DNA from: Irineochytrium annulatum
Lineage: Eukaryota; Chytridiomycota; Chytridiomycetes; Chytridiales; Chytridiaceae
Assembly: GCA_027600665.1 (NCBI GenBank)
Contig: JADGJL010000314.1
Coordinates: forward strand, 1-25,587
DNA: 25,587 bases
Reading direction: 5' to 3'
In this document: piece after piece, positions 10,613 through 21,543 of the stretch
Numbering within the stretch: the first letter of the stretch is position 1
How the letters are laid out: each line of letters begins with the position of its first letter
Position numbers and translations under genes: made by a program
The notes under the pieces: generated by a model
What the model saw: only the letters and a program-made list of their open reading frames with translations
What the model was told of the DNA's origin: nothing
Databases searched by the model: none

Positions 10613-11022
10613 AGTAAATCGTACGGCTTTTTCCAGTTACCCTTATGATCGGTCCATTTTAATTATCCTTCGTTGCCATCTTATTGACATGAGCGCCTAC
10701 GCCTTCATTTTTAGATGTTTCGTTTATGTATTTGAATTTATGAGTGATCAACTTCAATGAAGAGATTTCGCCGTTGCCGCACAAAGCCGATGAATATTAT
10801 TGGTACTTCACCATCTACCAATTTTGTCCACGAGCGCAGAAATCTATTCTATACGATTACTACTTAAGGAAAGGTCGGAAGAGGCACATCAACACAGCTA
10901 TGATGAGATCGGACGAGCGAGATCTGCTCGTAGCGAGAGGTACGGCGATCTCATTCGCCCTCGAGAAGAAGCTCGTCAGAACCCCAACCATCGGTCTCCT
11001 AACCAACATTAGTTAGTTGTAC
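10613..11022. other. Convergent 3' intergenic region
   Basis: The doublecortin gene (plus) and the SCY1-like gene (minus) end facing each other across 410 bases. The left part is AT-rich. The right part holds a nested inverted repeat at 10903-10954. Open frames crossing it show no domain or codon pattern that would support a gene, so I read it as two 3' untranslated regions and terminators. Confidence 0.6.
10903..10954. terminator. Nested inverted repeat between converging genes
   Basis: Outer arms ATGAGATCG (10903-10911) and CGATCTCAT (10946-10954) are exact reverse complements. Inside them a second hairpin pairs ACGAGC (10913-10918) with GCTCGT (10926-10931) around a 7-base loop. Either transcript could fold here. 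A role in ending or processing the two converging RNAs is inference from position only. Confidence 0.35.
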
Positions 11023-13988
11023 TCATGGAAGACCGTCCAAAGACCTTACCGCTTCCTTCGCATTCTTTCCACCCTCTGTCAAGTCGCCATTAAACGGCAA
11101 CATAGCCACGACCGATCGTGGCGTATACTGCTCCCCATGGGACGTCGACCCTGCCGCGGCCACGAACGTCGGTCCCTCTGTTCTCTTTTGAATCTTCGGC
11201 GCCATATCCGAGAAATAATCCGGCTCAGGCGCCGGCGCCTTCGTGTCTCCCTCTCTTGGCACCTCATCGCCTCCGAGAACCGCCGGGTGTGATTCCGCTG
11301 CCTGCGTCGGCTTCTTCGCCTCCCTCCTGGACTTTATCTCCGCGGCCCTCGCCTCCCTCCGCAACCGTGCGGCCTCGAGTCTTCTCTGGTTCTCCTCCTG
11401 CGTCTCCCCAGCGTCCTCCCCAGCCCCAGCACCGTCGTCCATTAGAGGCTTTACGGACCCCTCTGCCCCGCTCTCCCACTTTTCGCCCCATTCATGTACC
11501 CGCCCGTCCAACGCGGCCCGGCTCGGCGACGCCGACTTTGATGTCGGCGTCGTGGCGGCATGTTCGTGCGACGGGCTTGAGGAGGGATGAGACGCGGGTT
11601 TCGGGCCGGAGTGAGAGAAGACCGCGCGACGGGGTAAGCGGCCGTAGATGCGCTGGAGGCGGACGGTGTAGGGATTGGGCGCGGATACGTTGGCTTCTTC
11701 ATCGTCGTCGGCTGTTGGGTCGTAAGTTGGGAGACTATTCAGGGTTGACATGATGTGAGAGATGGAGCGGGTCATGACGTCCGAGACTAGGTTGCGGAAC
11801 TCCCTATATTAAAATATTGTTACACAATGAGCTTCCAAAGTCGGTACGATCGAGGCTGCCCTTACTTATTTTCATCTTTCATAAATGGTATTAAAAGCTC
11901 CAGAATCCGAGGCAGCCAGTATATCGCCTCCCTGTCGCCCTCGCCAGCCAGGACGTCGTTCAAAAACTCAATTTTCTTTGGCAGAGGAAGAATTTTGAGG
12001 ACGAGGTGAAAGCATTGGATGCTGCTCTTAATCAGCGGTCTCGCTCGCTGCAAGATCTCCTGGGTCTGATCATGATCAATGTGAGCGGAAAATTCGTGCG
12101 CATTGAAATCCAACCTTTGCGCGGCCCTCGATTTCGCACAGCGCCTTCCACATCGTCATGACCGACTGGAACACGATTGCCCTTCCCGCATCTGACACGT
12201 CGTCCCAGATGCAGCACCGCAAAACCTTTGGCATCACGTTCTTTTCCAGAATAAAGGCCGACGTGATAGACCACTCGGGCCTCCCGGCGAAATTATTTGA
12301 CGCCGGAACGGCGCCGACGGGCATAGTGAGACCCGACAGATTGGGTGTTTGCTGGCGCACATCACTTGGAATCCGCTTGTCGATCGAGCTTCGCGGGCTT
12401 ACGGCCCGCTTGGCGGCGGCGTCGTCATCGCGCGTTGGAGAGGAAGGCCGGCCGTCTGTCTCGAGTGGGATGAGATGGGGGAGAAAGGCGCAGACGGCCT
12501 TGAAGGTGAGGATGTAAATGTCCTCGCTCTCCTCTTCAAAGCCAGCAAGAATCTGAGTGACGGTGAGCGCTCTATTTTAATATAATTTCAAACCTCAGGC
12601 GCGACGATGAATTGGAAGGTCGCTGGATCGTGATTGACCAGTTGTTCAACGAAGCCATCGAATAACTTCAGCAATATCAATCTCACAGCGTGGTCTCTGA
12701 TCTTAAACATCTAAAGCAGCGGTCAAAGGAGTTATCACTGACAAGCCGCGATACATACCTCGACGATGAAAGGTAGAATGTATTGTTTGTGCGCCTCACC
12801 AGCCACCAAGCCCTGCTCTCCGGAACCATTACGCCCGAAGCACTCGGCGAGAAACACGTCCACCCCCTGCTCCAAAAACAGCTCCCGATTCAGGATCCGC
12901 GGCAACACGTACGCGTTCACGGTTGCGTTCGGCAAACCTCTGACTATTTCAACCAGGTCTATAAACCCTTTCCTCTTCTCCTGCTCCTCCAAGGCCCGAA
13001 TGTCGTTCAAGAACTCCACGGCCACTACAAAACCCTCTTTAAAACACGCGTTTTGTAAAACAGCATCAAGCGACGGTCGCCGCGTCGGGTTCATGCTCTG
13101 CATGGCGTCGGCAAGATCCTGTAGGTCGCGCCATGGGAGCAAGGGGGAGGTTTCATTCAAAAATGGCGTGAGAATTTCGGTCAGGAGAACGCCTAGGGAA
13201 AAGCCGTCTCGGGCCTCGGGGATTATCGGATGAACTGGAGAAGGGATGTTGTCAGTAGGCTGCGGCGCCGCGTCCTCCGGCGGGACGATGTCCGGCGAGA
13301 GCAGCGGGTGGATGATGGCGATGTAAATAGGATTCAGGTCCTTAAAAGGCGTGACAAACTCCATTCCTCCCAAGAGCCATTTTCTGCCTGTGTATAAAAT
13401 GTTAGAGGTAGAGTTATAACTTGCTTGCAGGACCTGTTCTGCCCTCTCCAACGAAGATAGAATCAAGCTCGATCTTGTTGTGGCAAAGATGTTGCGAGTG
13501 CAGAAATTTGATCGTCTTCAACAGCCCGTGCAAGCCGATAGCGACCTCCTCCTGCGGCAGTGCCTTGAGGATCCGTCTCAACGGGAACACCGGTTCCGTG
13601 ACGAGAAACAGGCTGTTCTCCCCGAACTTGTCACCGAACTGAGCCTCCTTATATCTGATAATCCCCGGGTGCCGTATTGTCTTTAATCTCTGCAAATTAT
13701 ATCAGCAAATTGAAGGCCCGGCATGCTGCAAACCTGCAGCGAGCTGATAAGGATTGTCCTGTCGACCAGCTTGTTGTCGAGCTGGCAGTAAAAAATCGAG
13801 ACTTTTTCCCCCGTAACCTTGTGAACAGCGTCCCAGAGGGTCCAGAGGCACAGGTGCGGGTTCGCGTGACTGAGCGGGACGGCATCCTTGATCGTGTAGT
13901 TGTGCTGGAAGGAAGTTCTCCGTTAATATCGATGCATCACGCAGTATCGTCGAAGTCCAACCTGGATCTTGGAGTCGCCGTTCCCCAT
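11023..13988 (-). CDS. SCY1-like (SCYL3/PACE-1-type) pseudokinase with HEAT repeats
   Basis: Eight exons: 13988-13962, 13904-13734, 13689-13434, 13387-12759, 12710-12594, 12552-12115, 12065-11866 and 11803-11023, about 872 residues. The first exon is only nine codons, and MGNGDSK fits an N-myristoylation signal. The pseudokinase domain (about 15-290) has LKTIRHPGIIRY, LFLVTEPVFPLRRIL and FSLGVLLTEIL. Catalytic motifs are lost: HNKIELDSIF stands in place of HRD..N, LLGGMEF in place of DFG, and VSIF where the VAIK lysine should be. Helical HEAT-like repeats follow (about 300-620; VVAVEFLNDI, FKIRDHAVRLILLKLF, KILPLPKKIEFLNDVL). The tail is low-complexity, with a basic coiled coil near 751-776 and EPDYFSDMAPK. 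SCYL proteins work in Golgi/secretory trafficking; human SCYL3 is also myristoylated and associates with the Golgi and ezrin. No activity as a kinase is expected. Assignment to SCYL3 rather than SCYL1/2 rests on the N terminus and helical pattern. Confidence 0.9.
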
Positions 13989-14646
13989 CCCAAGGAGGAG
14001 CTGATCTCTGAGCCTGATGTCAAACTTCGCCAATTCGATCATCGTTATGCAGAGGATTGGATCCTGGAACGTCAACGGCGACTCGAACGATGGTCGCGTG
14101 ATGCCGTCCGTGCTTAGCAGTCGCCCGTGTTGTGTGCTTTTTTTTTTTGTTTTTTTTTTTTACACTTGTGAAGCTTGGCACGTGAAGTAATCGATAAGTG
14201 TTAAACTATTCTACTTAAACGTGTTCGTGAGGAAGCGTTGCCTCTTCTCCTGATTCTGCTAGGCTGCTGCTACAGTGAGGAGAGAAGGGCCACCTGCAGC
14301 AGCTCCTCTGCTTGTTGCGCTCATTCTCAGGCGTGCCAGAGACTTGTCCACCTGAAAGATGTTGACTTTTCAACATCCGCAAAAGGAACAGTGGCCCTGA
14401 ATTCGTCGACGGTTTCTCGCCTTTCAGATACCCTCTCGAAATTACTACAAATAATAATAAAAAAAAGGATGGCGTTTTACACTCAGGTTTTGAATGTTTA
14501 GGGAGTGACAAACCACAGCAGATAAAATGCTTTCGAGGAACGCCATGTATTACTTCCCTAAGCCTGTTTATTGACAATTATTCGACTAAAAACAAGTTTT
14601 GACGAAAACAAGTAAATGTTTCCCGACACATGCGCTTTGTCCAATT
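13989..14646. other. Intergenic region with long T tracts
   Basis: This lies upstream of the SCY1-like start and downstream of the IQ-protein stop, both on the minus strand. T runs at 14138-14148 and 14150-14161 (A runs on the transcribed sense) fall about 150 bases before the SCY1-like ATG and may act as a nucleosome-excluding promoter element. A short run of AAT triplets sits near 14450. No gene is visible. Confidence 0.55.
14567..14572 (-). promoter_or_regulatory. Candidate polyadenylation signal of the IQ-protein gene
   Basis: Minus-strand AATAAA about 75 bases after the stop codon at 14647. The distance is good for a 3' processing signal, though the motif is short and could be chance. 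Confidence 0.4.
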
Positions 14647-17600
14647 CTATTGCTGGTCCTCGTTCCTTCGTGTTCCGGATGCTCGGGGAGTCTGTCGGGT
14701 CGAATGAGCCCCTGACGGTGGCATTGGCGTTTTCCCCATTCCCGTCTCTATTGAATGCGCTCGCGACACCGTCCTCGTGGCTGGCTTTGACGCATGCTTC
14801 GATACAGGTTTCGAGGCGATGTACTTTGGCGAATTCGATATCGATGCCACTGAATGATTCTTTGGAAGAGGAGGCTCGGCGGCATCTAACTCGGTCGTGG
14901 AGTGCTTTTGTTGAAGTTCGGAATTAAGCAGGGATGCCGGACGCGAACTTCGATGAATGATGGAGGCCTGACGTGAGGTCACCTGGTCATGTAGCGATTG
15001 TGACGCCGCCCGCGACATCGGCTTGGAAGCGGCGTTGGTTGGTGTCACCGGTTTCGATGGATTTGATTCGGGCGCACTTCCAGCCGTAGGAGAGTGCCGC
15101 GCGGTGTTTGTCTGAACATTCGTTGAAGAGGTCTGTCGGGACGCGGCCACTTGCTGCAGCTGTGATGCGGAAGCCTGCCGCGAAGTAGGCTTGCTTTCAC
15201 GCCGGGCAGATTCCGGGCCAGGTGCCGCTGCAGTAGCGACCTTCGCGTCTTCGGATTGTTGCAAATCGAGCCTCGTCCTCGATACTCCCCTCGAAGGTGG
15301 CGAACTTGAGGCGACCGACTGCCGGACACCCGGCTCCGACACCGCGTTCAGCGGCAGTGGTGGCTTCGTGACGGAGGCACGGATGCTAAGCTCAGGTTTC
15401 GACATCGACAAGCGGCGCGAGTCAGGGCCTGGCGACGCGGAGGGTCCCTCACCGCCCGTGTTGCTCTGCTGAATTTGATGTGAAGATGCGCCCTTGGTTA
15501 CTGTGCTCGGCGCTGCGGGGTCGAGCTTCGTCGCGGACGGGCGCCGCGACCCCGCTTTCGATGCCTGGTGAGACGGGTGGATAGAGCCTTGAATAACCTG
15601 CGACGGGACTCGAGAGGACGGTTTAGAGGTTGGCGCGCTTCTCGCTGGAGGTTGGTTCACCGTCTCGGCGGTAGCGGGCTCAGCGTATACGGGTTTGGAG
15701 ATCTGCGCATTGAGAGCGGCCGCACTGGCGATTAGAGCCTCGACGGTGGCCGCCTTCGAGCCCGGCTTGCTCCCGAGCTGCTTTTGGCTAGATTTAGCGC
15801 TCCCGTCGTTGTTCCTCCCGAGACTTGTCGCCGCCTGCGTGGCAGCCTGGTCCAGGTTCGGCGCTGATGTCGCCCGAATGGGAAGGTTGATCTCCTCCAA
15901 CATCTGGTGGTCGACCATCGACCGCGTTTTCTTCAGCGACGGCCTGTCCAAGGCGGATCCGCTCCCCGTAAAGTCCGGAACGGAGCCGGTGGTAACCTTG
16001 ACGCCAGGGGCAGCCACCTGGCCGTCCGACGCGGCGCTGATGTGTGCTACGGCGCTTGAGACCATCCTTTCCGTCACCGGCTCGTCCGCCACCATGGCCC
16101 CAAACCCTTCGCCACCGTTGTCATCGACATTGCCTTGGTACACTGTAACCTGTACCACATCCACCGCGTCATCCTCGATAATATCAATGAGACCCGTCTC
16201 CTCATGCTCCGTAATCGTAATCTCAGGCCCCGAAACGCTCTTGTCGGCCTTCTTTCCCGCAGGCCGCTTGCCAGCCGCCGGCGTCGACGCCTTTTCGGGT
16301 TCGACCTGCCACGCGGGCTTAGCCCTGACCTTTGGCCTGGTCAGCCTGGCAAACGTGGCCGGGTCCATAGGCCTAAGCCTCTTCGGCCTCCTTGCGAGCA
16401 GGATAGCCTCGAGCTGCTGTTCAGGCGTGACGCGCGCGACGCGCGACCGCGGGCGGGACAGGCGGTCCGTGCGCTCCGGATCGAGGGGTCCAATCTTCGT
16501 GTGGGCAAGCCTGACGCTCGGCGGGAGCGCGCGGGAGCAGTTAGTAGCGAGCGCCTTCTTCGGAGCGCGGCGATCGGGGCCGCGGAAGGGTTCCAAGAGG
16601 GCGAGGCGCTCCTGTGCCTTGACAAGTTGCTCCTCAATCCGCTCTCCGGCCATTTGTGGAGGCGCGCTGCATGGCCGCTCTATAGGTGTGCGAGGGGCTC
16701 GGATCTCAAGTTTTTTCTGTGCAGAAGAATTTTGGTCACGGCTTCAACGGAACGCGATTGCGGTAGAGCTCTCACCTGTAAGTTTTCCCAAGCCGCTTCC
16801 TTGAAGAGCACATCTGAATTCAACAACGCAGACCACGGGTTGCACAGCCGCAGAACAAACCGGCGGTTCATCTGCTCCATCTGCTCGCGTTGCGCTAGGG
16901 TATTGCTTTAGACGCCGTGAACACACAGACACACTTACAGTCAATTAATTGATCTGTCATGGCATCAACGCCAGGCATGCGCTTTAACTCAAAAGAGTTG
17001 AACTTGTTCGTCTGCACGTATTTTCCCGAAAGCAGGTTGTTCGGGTTTTGCGTAGTGTGCGCGTTATGTCCGTTAGGACGCCTGGTCGTCGGGGCCGACT
17101 TTGGACGCACTAGCTTTCTCTGTTTCAAATGATTAGCGATCGTGTCGTAATACTAATAACCTTCAGACTCACCGTGACGGTGACGTTCTCGCCATCCGGC
17201 GCCAACCCTCGGGCGCCTCCATCGCCCCCGCTGCCCTCTGGGCCGTTGCCTCCGCTGTTGCCAGATATAATTGCGCCCGCACTCCCAGGGCGCGTCCCGT
17301 CCGCAGCCGCCATATCTGCGAACGCGACGCGCGACCTGCTCAACCCGCTTCCGGAGCTTGTCGCCATTCCGTTAAGGCTGAGAACCGCACCACCGGCAGT
17401 CGTGTCCTTCGATCGTATAGATGACCGAAGCAGCGGCTTCGGCTCGCACACGCTCTGCCTGTTCGACGCAACGGGGTACGTGCGTCCGATTCGGTCAATT
17501 GGCAGGCCGAGGCCTCCGGCTGTTCCGCTGTTGGCCGCTCCGGGGAAGTTGCGGAGCTCGGCGAGGGAAGCGCCGGCGGACTCGGACGCTTCGAGAGCCG

Positions 17601-20104
17601 CTTCGGCGTCGTCGTCGGGCTCCGTCATCATGATGTCGATGGGACCTCCGCCGAGGGCTCCCGACCCGGATTTGTAAATCGACCTGCTCTTAGACTTGAG
17701 TGACACGCAGGAGGTCTTCAGACTGTCTTTCGCTTTTGCAGCCAAGCTAGTGACAGAAACGTGCTCCATCGACCCAGCTGCCATCGCCGCGTCCGCGACG
17801 TTGCCCATCGCGGCTTCGTCGACCGGGATGCGGTCCGCGGCCGCATCTGGATCGGCAACGAACGCCTCCCGGAGCTTGATAAGCTTCTCGAGGAAGACAT
17901 CCTTGCCCGAGATGGCGTCCATGGTCTCCGGGTCCGGATCGTCGTCCCCGTCTAGGTCAAGAAGAAGCGAGTCGCCCGCGCCTAGGAGAAGGACTCTGGC
18001 CTCCTCCTCTGTCAGGTCATGGTCTGCCCCGGGCGGGTGCGAGAGCATCGTGTCGAAGTCGTCTTTCTCGTTCTCGTCACCCGATGCCGCCTCGTCAATT
18101 GGGTCGACGGAGGAGTACTCGGCTAAGTAGCGCAGGTCTCCAGGCTGACCGCCGAGCCCGCCTCCGCCTTCCTCAACGATAAACCCATCATGGCTCTTGT
18201 AAATACTATCCAAGCTCTCCCTAACCTTCACACTCCCGGCATGGAAATCGCCGTCCTGCTCCTTTCTAACTTGATATCCCCTGAAGAGAGCCTGAATCTT
18301 GCTCGCGGCTTTGCTCTCGTTGAGATTCAAAATACTTTGGGAGCTCAGCGTCAAGTCAACACTATGTCTCGAGATGGTCTTGTAAAGCCCCGCGATGCTC
18401 CTCGAGCTCGAGTACGAGCTCTTCCGTCCGTTTCCGCCAGCCTTGTTGGGCTGCACGAGGGCTCCCTCGACAAAACTGTCGTCTTCCCCTTGCTCCTGGA
18501 TCACTAAGTCGAGATTATTGCCGCCGAGGTGGGCAAGGTCCGTTAGTGAGGTGACATCGCGGGCGAGCGTATCCTCCATCTCGGAGTCGACCTTGATGAT
18601 TTGGGGTGGCACGAAAATCTGGGAGGACTTGCGGACGCGGAAGCCGCGGAAGGCGGACTGGACACGCGTGGCGGCCGCGTCGAAAACGGAGGCGTTGCTG
18701 CCGTGGTTGGAGGGGCCTATGTGGTAGCGGTCGGGGGTATATTAGCCATTAAAGCCAGAGTAAAACGGCGCTTGCGCTCAAGCTCACCTGTAGACGCATA
18801 TCGATATTTTGCGCCGGCCTCGGTCTTTTTGTCGCTGGCCGGTGGATCATCCCTCACAATATCCGGCTCCGACGCAATCTGCGGACCATTACTGCTGCCT
18901 CGGCGCGAGGAGTAGATGTTGCTCATCTTCCTCGCGCGGAAGCCCCTGTACACTGACTGGATGCGTAGGGCGGCGAAGTCCGTCTCGCCGCCGACGGCAA
19001 ACGACTTGCGCCCTATATCAAAGAAGGAACATTAGCATCCTATTTGGCGCCAACCAAAAACCAACCATCCGTGTAAACGTATTTGTACTTCGGATTGTCC
19101 TGAAGCGGCCCTAGCCCACCATCTTCTTCCTCCTCAACATCGTCCTCGGCTTCTTCGTCATCATTTTCCCCCTCCTCCGTAGCGGCGGCCACTATGGCGC
19201 CAGAACTCGCCAGAGCTCCCGAGCTCGTCACGTTCGCGTTGCTCCCATTCTTGTTGAACGAGGAGTAAATGTTACTCATCTTCCGCGCCATGAAACCGCG
19301 GTACATGGACTGAATTCTCGTGGCAGCCATGTCGGTGTCGGACATTCTCCGCCCTCCGCCGACGGCGAAGGACTTGCGGCCTATTTGACGTAGTACGCCA
19401 GGAATTAGCTCCCACTATCCGGTGGGATAAAAGTACGACATACCATCTTCCGTGTAGACATATTTGAACCCTCCGCCTTCCCTCCCGCCCTCTGTATCAA
19501 AGGCGTCTTCTTCCTCCTCCTCGTCGTCGTCGTCCCCGCCTTTCACCCCCTCTTCATCGTCCTCTTCACCTCCTCCGACAACAGCCCCGTCTACAAGCGT
19601 CGCGTCTGTCCCCTCGACCTGCCTCCACGGCCTCCCCGCCGCCGCCGCCGGGTTGGACGACGACGCGCGACCGGCCTCGTTCTCGTCCGGGACCTCGGCG
19701 AGCGTGGTGGACGACCTCGGGCGCTCGAGGGTGCCCTTCTTCTTCTCCTTCGCGTTCTTCTCCTCGGAGGCCGTGACGGACGTGCGAGCCGAGGTCTTGC
19801 CGGACGTGGACGGGACGGTGGCGTTGTGATCGACCGAGGACGAAGGCGCGTCTGATCCCAGCCCGTGATCTGACGGTGTGTGGTGGTGCGAGGCCGCGGC
19901 GGGCAGGTCCGCGGCAGCGCCGACGTGCTGCTCGCCGACCGCGCTCCCGTGCACCTCCTGCGGCTTTTGCTCCTGGTTCGCCGCTTGCTGCTCTCCCGTA
20001 GCCCCGCGTTGCTCTCCAGGCTGCCCTTCAGCCGCGTGGTGTCCGTCATGGGTCCCGCCGCCCTCCGCGGGCGCGTGGCCCTGGTCCTGGTCGGTGGTCG
20101 TCAT
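14647..20104 (-). CDS. Large multi-IQ calmodulin-binding protein with Ser/Arg-rich tail, probably cytoskeletal or flagellar
   Basis: Seven exons: 20104-19444, 19380-19066, 19012-18788, 18716-17173, 17119-16939, 16894-16776 and 16677-14647, about 1691 residues. Exon 1 encodes a disordered, highly acidic start. Exons 2, 3 and 4 each open at the same place with phase 1 introns and each brings an IQ motif: ATRIQSMYRGFMARK (about 240), ALRIQSVYRGFRARK (about 340) and ATRVQSAFRGFRVRK (about 415). A fourth, ASKIQALFRGYQVRK, lies near 535. Exons 5-6 hold RPKSAP and RPCSAP motifs and a possible helix. Exon 7 starts with RLSRPRSR and RLTRPKVRAKPAW, faintly like THEG repeats of sperm-flagellar proteins, then becomes a long tract of SKPxSRxAS-type sequence. 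IQ motifs bind calmodulin or calmodulin-like light chains. The joins keep frame throughout, but the final exon set could belong to a separate gene starting at the in-frame ATG at 16653; RNA data would decide. I recognise no named orthologue. Confidence 0.78.
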
Positions 20105-20633
20105 CGGGCCGAGTAGGGTGCTGCTTCCTTGCGGGCCGGCCAGTCGCTTTGGGGGGATTCGTGGCCTTCGTCAAGCGATTCGCGTTGTGTCGATCCCAAA
20201 ATCTTCGCGCGTAAATCTGGGGCCAGGCTTGCCTAGCTCGCGTTTGTTCCAACACGAGGTTGTGTAGTCTAGTTATGCTAAGTGGGAATAAGATGACGCC
20301 CGGTAAGCTATATTTTTTACATTTTTATTCGTTTTGCGGCAGCAGAACGAGAAGTCACGTCTTTCAAACGGGGCCATCTGAGGGCAAATGGCTTCTGCTC
20401 ACAACTCATATTCAAATGTACAAAGAAACTCATAAACACACATCACGTAGCTGAGACGCGAAAGGCGCGACATAGCAAGTGCAATGGAACATGAATAGAA
20501 AGCAACGCGGAGTGACGAGCAAACTACCCAAGCTCTGAAGAGACCCACTGAAGAAACTTACACATCTGATTATCACGAATGCACATCCTCCCTCCACCCA
20601 CTTACACCATCCTTGTCCCCTCATCAGACGAAT
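20105..20633. other. Intergenic region upstream of the IQ gene
   Basis: 529 bases between two minus-strand genes. The right part is the 3' flank of the first small heat-shock gene, with a minus-strand AATAAA at 20324-20329. The part near 20105-20250 is the promoter of the IQ-protein gene. It is moderately AT-rich in the middle and shows no gene. Confidence 0.55.
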
Positions 20634-21400
20634 TCAACCCTCGATGGCGATTTTCTTGGGCTCCTGCTCAGGCGGGACCGGTCGCTTCTTCAAGGAGAGC
20701 TCGAGCACGCCGTTCTCGAGCTTGGCCGTGACGTTTTCGGCGTCGGCGTCCGGCGGCAAGACGATAGAGCGAGAGAACTTGCCGTAAACTCTCTCCACGA
20801 CGTGTTGCTATTACAATTGTAATAGGAAAAATTATTAACAGCCGCGCTGCATACTACCAAAGGGACAACCCACAATACCTTCTCATCTTTCTTGTCGACC
20901 TTCTTCTCTCCCGAGATGTTCAGCACGCCCTCTTTCATCGTGACGTTGACGTCGTTCTTGCTCAACCCAGGCACATCCGCCTTGACCTTGTATCCGTCAT
21001 CCGTCTCCACAAAGTCAACGCCAAGAGCAAGCGGCAACCCCTCGCCAGGCAGCAGCCCCCCGAATCCGCCAGTGAACGGCGCGAGCGAGAAGGGGCTGTC
21101 ATTGGTCGTAGTCAAGGCCGACGAGCCGCCCTGTCCGGCGTGGCCGCCACCCTGGCGTCCGCCACCGCCCAGAAGGGGAACGCCGACGGAGTTGAAGGCC
21201 TCGTGGATGCGGGACGTTATGGCGCGGTCGAAGTTGTCGAAGATGGAGTCGAGCGGGTCGTGGCGGCGACGGCCGCCCCAGAGGCTCAGGTGGCGGGCGC
21301 CGGCCGGGGCCGCCTGGGTAACGACTGACGAGGTGCCGGGGAGGCCGCCGGAGCGGAGGAGGGCGCGGGAGCCCTGCAGCAGCATGCGGGAGGTGTACAT
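20634..21400 (-). CDS. Mitochondrial small heat-shock protein (Hsp20/alpha-crystallin family), copy 1
   Basis: Two exons, 21400-20879 and 20807-20634, joined in phase 0 over a 71-nt intron; 231 residues. The N terminus (MYTSRMLLQGSRALLRS) is basic, without acidic residues, and looks like a mitochondrial presequence, ending around ARHLSLWGG. A Gly-rich linker follows. The alpha-crystallin domain runs from about 130 to 222 (ALGVDFVETDDGYKVKADVP, GVLNISGEKK, VERVYGKFSRSIVLP, ENGVLELSLKK). The tail KKIAIEG carries the I-x-I motif used in oligomer assembly. It should be an ATP-independent holdase that binds unfolding proteins, here in the mitochondrial matrix. A heat-shock-element-like motif lies about 129 bases upstream. 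It is paralogous to the gene at 22425-23166. Mitochondrial location is inferred, and no processing site can be fixed from sequence. Confidence 0.93.
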
Positions 21401-21528
21401 AGTCTCTCGAGGTTGAGTGTGGAGGATTCAAGATCGAGAATTATTTGATCAAATATTGTCCGCAACTGGGTGGGACCTTAAAAAGTGAGAGGCACACGAC
21501 GTGGATTTAGGATGTGTAAAAGAACCCG

Positions 21529-21543
21529 AGAACCTGCCAGAAT
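21529..21543. promoter_or_regulatory. Heat-shock-element-like motif, sHSP copy 1
   Basis: The motif AGAACCTGCCAGAAT reads, on the gene's own strand, as TTC-2-GCA-2-TTC: three five-base units as in a canonical TTCnnGAAnnTTC element, with one mismatch in the middle unit. It lies about 129 bases before the ATG and matches the motif in front of sHSP copy 2 at 12 of 14 positions. Binding by heat-shock factor is inference. Confidence 0.45.

Noticed and set aside
10744..11016. Possible small plus-strand gene of 90 residues in the convergent region
   Set aside because: No domain or sequence bias, overlaps both 3' regions and the hairpin; better explained as untranslated sequence.
15695..16804. 369-residue open frame on the plus strand opposite the IQ gene
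   Set aside because: It mirrors the GC-rich minus-strand exon, has Ser/Arg/Ala-rich content typical of antisense frames, no domain, and the minus strand has coherent splice joins and IQ motifs.
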